This document shows positions 61,962-64,000 of a stretch of 64,000 bases of DNA, one piece after another (the stretch's first letter is position 1; each line of letters opens with the position of its first letter). This stretch comes from Saccharomycopsis crataegensis (taxonomy: Eukaryota > Ascomycota > Saccharomycetes > Ascoideales > Saccharomycopsidaceae), in the NCBI RefSeq assembly GCF_037102585.1, contig NW_027043829.1:248001-312000 (forward strand), given 5' to 3'. Made by a program: the position numbers and the translations under genes. The notes beneath the pieces were generated by a model. That model searched no databases. It saw only the letters and a program-made list of their open reading frames with translations, and was not told the DNA's origin.

Positions 61962-62804
61962 ATGGAGACCTCGTATGTCAAACTTCTTAATCAAACCCAT
62001 GCCTATTTTTCAGATTCCGGCCAGTACCCAGTGAGCAAGCGCGATGTGACAAACGCAGTGGTTATAGGCTCGATATTCGCCATCCTCATCATGATCTTCT
62101 TGATTCTCTGCTTGGTCACTTTCTGCTGGTGCCGCTATTATCATTTTTTGCTTGTCAATAATCGGATCGTCATCCGCGCTAAAGGTTTCAGGGTCCTTGA
62201 TGATGAAGAGAAAAACATCGAGCCCTTCAGTGGTTCTCTCGCGGAATATCCTTCTGAAAAGATTGTTATTAAACCCACTGATCCTGTTGATCGGTTTAAT
62301 ATCAATGATATTGGGCCCCAACCCGAGGATGACGGCGACACTACTTACGACTCATTCTCTAGAACCTTATTATTTGAAAAACTTGCCGCTGAAAGAGGCA
62401 ACCAAGGAGCAGAACTTCCTGATATTTACAGTAATGGTAAAATCAAGATCGGAATGATTGTGGTCGTTGTGAAATATATCGAGGATAAAAAAAGCGCTCT
62501 ACAAACTTCGGCCATTGAAATAATGTTGGACTTGAAAAGATTAATCAGCAAAGATTATATCAGAATCAAACCTAGCGGTTATACTTATTTGCAAGAAGGT
62601 GATATGCTCAGAGTGTATGACATAGACCCAGATACTAAAATCGTGAAAGGTGTTTTGATGAATAACTATTTGGAGTTTAATACTGATGGAATACATATAC
62701 GACCACGTCCTGTTCATTTTGAAACAGAGGACGATTTATTAAGGACCGCTGGTATCGATGCAATAACCTCAGAAAGCACTATAATTGCAGCACTTTATGA
62801 CTAA
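61962..62804 (+). CDS. Unrecognised single-pass membrane protein, 280 aa
   Basis: I do not recognise this protein. A short N-terminal part (about 28 residues, with a possible N-glycosylation site NQT) precedes one strong membrane segment (about residues 29-55, AVVIGSIFAILIMIFLILCL) rich in Cys at its inner end (CLVTFCWCRYYHF, possible palmitoylation). The remaining ~220 residues are presumably cytosolic. They contain two beta-rich looking segments around IKIGMIVVVVKYIEDKKSAL and PSGYTYLQEGDMLRVYDID. Such type III single-pass architecture is seen in yeast plasma-membrane regulators, but no family is assigned. It is convergent with the GEF1-like gene. Confidence 0.75.
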   Translation: METSYVKLLNQTHAYFSDSGQYPVSKRDVTNAVVIGSIFAILIMIFLILCLVTFCWCRYYHFLLVNNRIVIRAKGFRVLDDEEKNIEPFSGSLAEYPSEKIVIKPTDPVDRFNINDIGPQPEDDGDTTYDSFSRTLLFEKLAAERGNQGAELPDIYSNGKIKIGMIVVVVKYIEDKKSALQTSAIEIMLDLKRLISKDYIRIKPSGYTYLQEGDMLRVYDIDPDTKIVKGVLMNNYLEFNTDGIHIRPRPVHFETEDDLLRTAGIDAITSESTIIAALYD

Positions 62805-63212
62805 AGATATCCTCAACTTTTTTATTATTATTTTTATTATTATTTTTATTATTATTTTTATTATTATTTTTATTATTATTTTTATTATTATTATTATTGT
62901 CTGATGACCCTTTGATTTTCCATAAATTTTCCCTACCCTTTTATTCCTCCTATCTTCAGTTTTATATTTCTAGATGATGGACGTATTCTTCTATTCCTTT
63001 TTTTTTTCTTTTCCCCATTCCTGTTATTTCTTGCACATTTTAATGATATTTATGACCTATGATTAATTACCAACCGCATTTTCATTTTTTACATTCTTGT
63101 CTACTCTACGTACGTAATTATTTTTGGTTAATATTGCGCATATTATATAATTCTACAAATACAATGCTGTTTGACGTGAGATGAATATAAATATATGTAT
63201 AAAAGAGCGATT
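62805..63212. other. Convergent intergenic region with a 12-bp repeat
   Basis: This 408-bp region between convergent genes contains, right after the upstream stop, about six copies of a 12-bp unit TTTTTATTATTA (62818-62890) ending in a pure ATT run. The rest is T-rich with no recognised gene. Confidence 0.5.
62818..62896. repeat. 12-bp TTTTTATTATTA microsatellite
   Basis: About six tandem copies of TTTTTATTATTA followed by a TTA trinucleotide run, in the 3' flank of the membrane protein gene. Confidence 0.9.
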
Positions 63213-64000
63213 TTATGTCGATTGACCATAATGAGTGTCTCTGAACCCCAGCTCCACAATGTCAATCATCTGATACTTGGTGATCACCCCTTGAAATTCT
63301 CCGTGGAAGTTGGTTAAGAGAATGTAGTTGAAATTCACTTTATAAAAAAGATCCGTCAATGTTGTTAGTGGTAACGTTGCTTTAAATACCGGGATAACAT
63401 CGCAAGTTTCAAGTACATGGTTTAACGATAACGCATCTTCACTATTATTATTTTCATATACCAAACCTTGATCTTCATCATCATCGGAGATCTCAAACTC
63501 TGAGAACCGGCCATAATTCAATTGGAATTTTTTGCCTCCTGGTTTGAACGTTACTTTTTGCCCATAATTATATTGTGGAAGCAGGGAAATATTGTCCAAT
63601 TCCACTTGTAATTCGTTTTTGGATATCCAGCCAATAAGCGTTGGTTTGCTACGAGACGCCAATACCGGGAACCCGCTAATATTATGAAGGTTATTGGCAC
63701 GGTTTTTGGCATTGATTTCTTCGACTTCTTCAAGAATATCGACTAACGATTGAACGGTGATGCCCGAGGTATCATGCAAATAAAAAATGAATTGGGGAAC
63801 CGTGGCCACTTGTGAGGCGCTGATGTTTGGCATTGGTTTCAAATCTTTGAAGTTTTGATCGAGGAAGTGGAAACTTGAGAACCGGAGCCATTTCTCATAG
63901 AAATTCTTTACCACAATACTATCGTTGATGACTTTGGCAATCAACACCGATATCATGATCGGTAGCACATAAGTTAACGCCCCCGTAAGTTCAAACATAA
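63213..64000 (-). CDS. GEF1: CLC-family chloride channel (Gef1-like), C-terminal part
   Basis: This is a partial gene: the frame is open to the right edge and continues beyond it. The visible 262 residues contain the last membrane stretch (VIMFELTGALTY-like, here MFELTGALTYVLPIM) and then the cytosolic pair of CBS domains (about residues 55-130 and 185-255). Gef1-type channels are Cl-/H+ exchangers of Golgi and endosome membranes affecting iron and copper handling. The start codon is not in the window. Confidence 0.85.
   Translation of the reverse strand, partial: MFELTGALTYVLPIMISVLIAKVINDSIVVKNFYEKWLRFSSFHFLDQNFKDLKPMPNISASQVATVPQFIFYLHDTSGITVQSLVDILEEVEEINAKNRANNLHNISGFPVLASRSKPTLIGWISKNELQVELDNISLLPQYNYGQKVTFKPGGKKFQLNYGRFSEFEISDDDEDQGLVYENNNSEDALSLNHVLETCDVIPVFKATLPLTTLTDLFYKVNFNYILLTNFHGEFQGVITKYQMIDIVELGFRDTHYGQST

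Noticed and set aside
1-64000. tRNA genes
   Set aside because: I looked for B-box-like GGTTCRANNCC on both strands in the intergenic regions and found no convincing A/B box pair. A dedicated scan could overturn this.
1-64000. LTR retroelements or other virus-like remnants
   Set aside because: No LTR pair, primer site, reverse transcriptase or capsid-like frame was recognised. The only mobile element found is the DNA transposon.

Overview
The window is nuclear DNA of a budding yeast (Saccharomycotina). It is AT-rich and gene-dense. The genes match yeast families (SIN3, RFC5, ATG11, POL30, CDC28, CDC12, ORC3, SPC110 and others). The few introns have GTATGT/GTAAGT donors, TACTAAC-like branch points and acceptors 10-13 nt further on. 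CTG codons are absent or nearly so from the most conserved genes, and two CTGs in ORC3 lie where a polar residue looks more natural. This hints at the CUG-Ser clade (Debaryomycetaceae/Metschnikowiaceae) but does not prove it. I saw no tRNA, rRNA, CRISPR array or LTR element.

Layout: 0-17 kb holds RPP2 (P2 stalk protein, with a probable 5'UTR intron), ZRG17 (zinc transport), SIN3, a Bni4/Afr1-like bud-neck protein, an unrecognised 809-aa protein and CCM1 (mitochondrial PPR protein). 17-25 kb is the accessory part: a Zn2Cys6 regulator with long flanks, a GC-rich hairpin, and a 2,534-bp Tc1/mariner-type DNA transposon (22114-24647). The transposon has 187-bp terminal inverted repeats (TIRs), a TA target duplication and a broken transposase. 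24.8-36 kb holds RFC5, MRPL16, MSF1, ATG11, MAK3 (spliced), POL30 and RXT2 (two introns). 36-50 kb holds a tubulin-tyrosine-ligase protein, CCZ1, an MPS2-like spindle-pole protein, a FIST-like mitochondrial candidate, MSB3 and CDC28. 50-64 kb holds CDC12 and GGA (both spliced), CNL1, SPC110, ORC3, a one-pass membrane protein and the C-terminal end of a GEF1-type CLC channel.

Shared themes: DNA replication (RFC5, POL30, ORC3) and spindle pole (SPC110, MPS2-like) genes occur together with CDK1 and a septin. Three of their promoter regions carry ACGCGT boxes (RFC5, POL30, SPC110/ORC3), as expected of an MBF regulon. CACGTG palindromes recur in at least eight intergenic regions. SIN3 and RXT2 belong to the same Rpd3L deacetylase complex.

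The most unusual structure is the transposon end. Each TIR holds eight direct copies of a TTCRTACC-like octamer every 22-24 bp, about two helical turns apart, which looks like a phased binding array.
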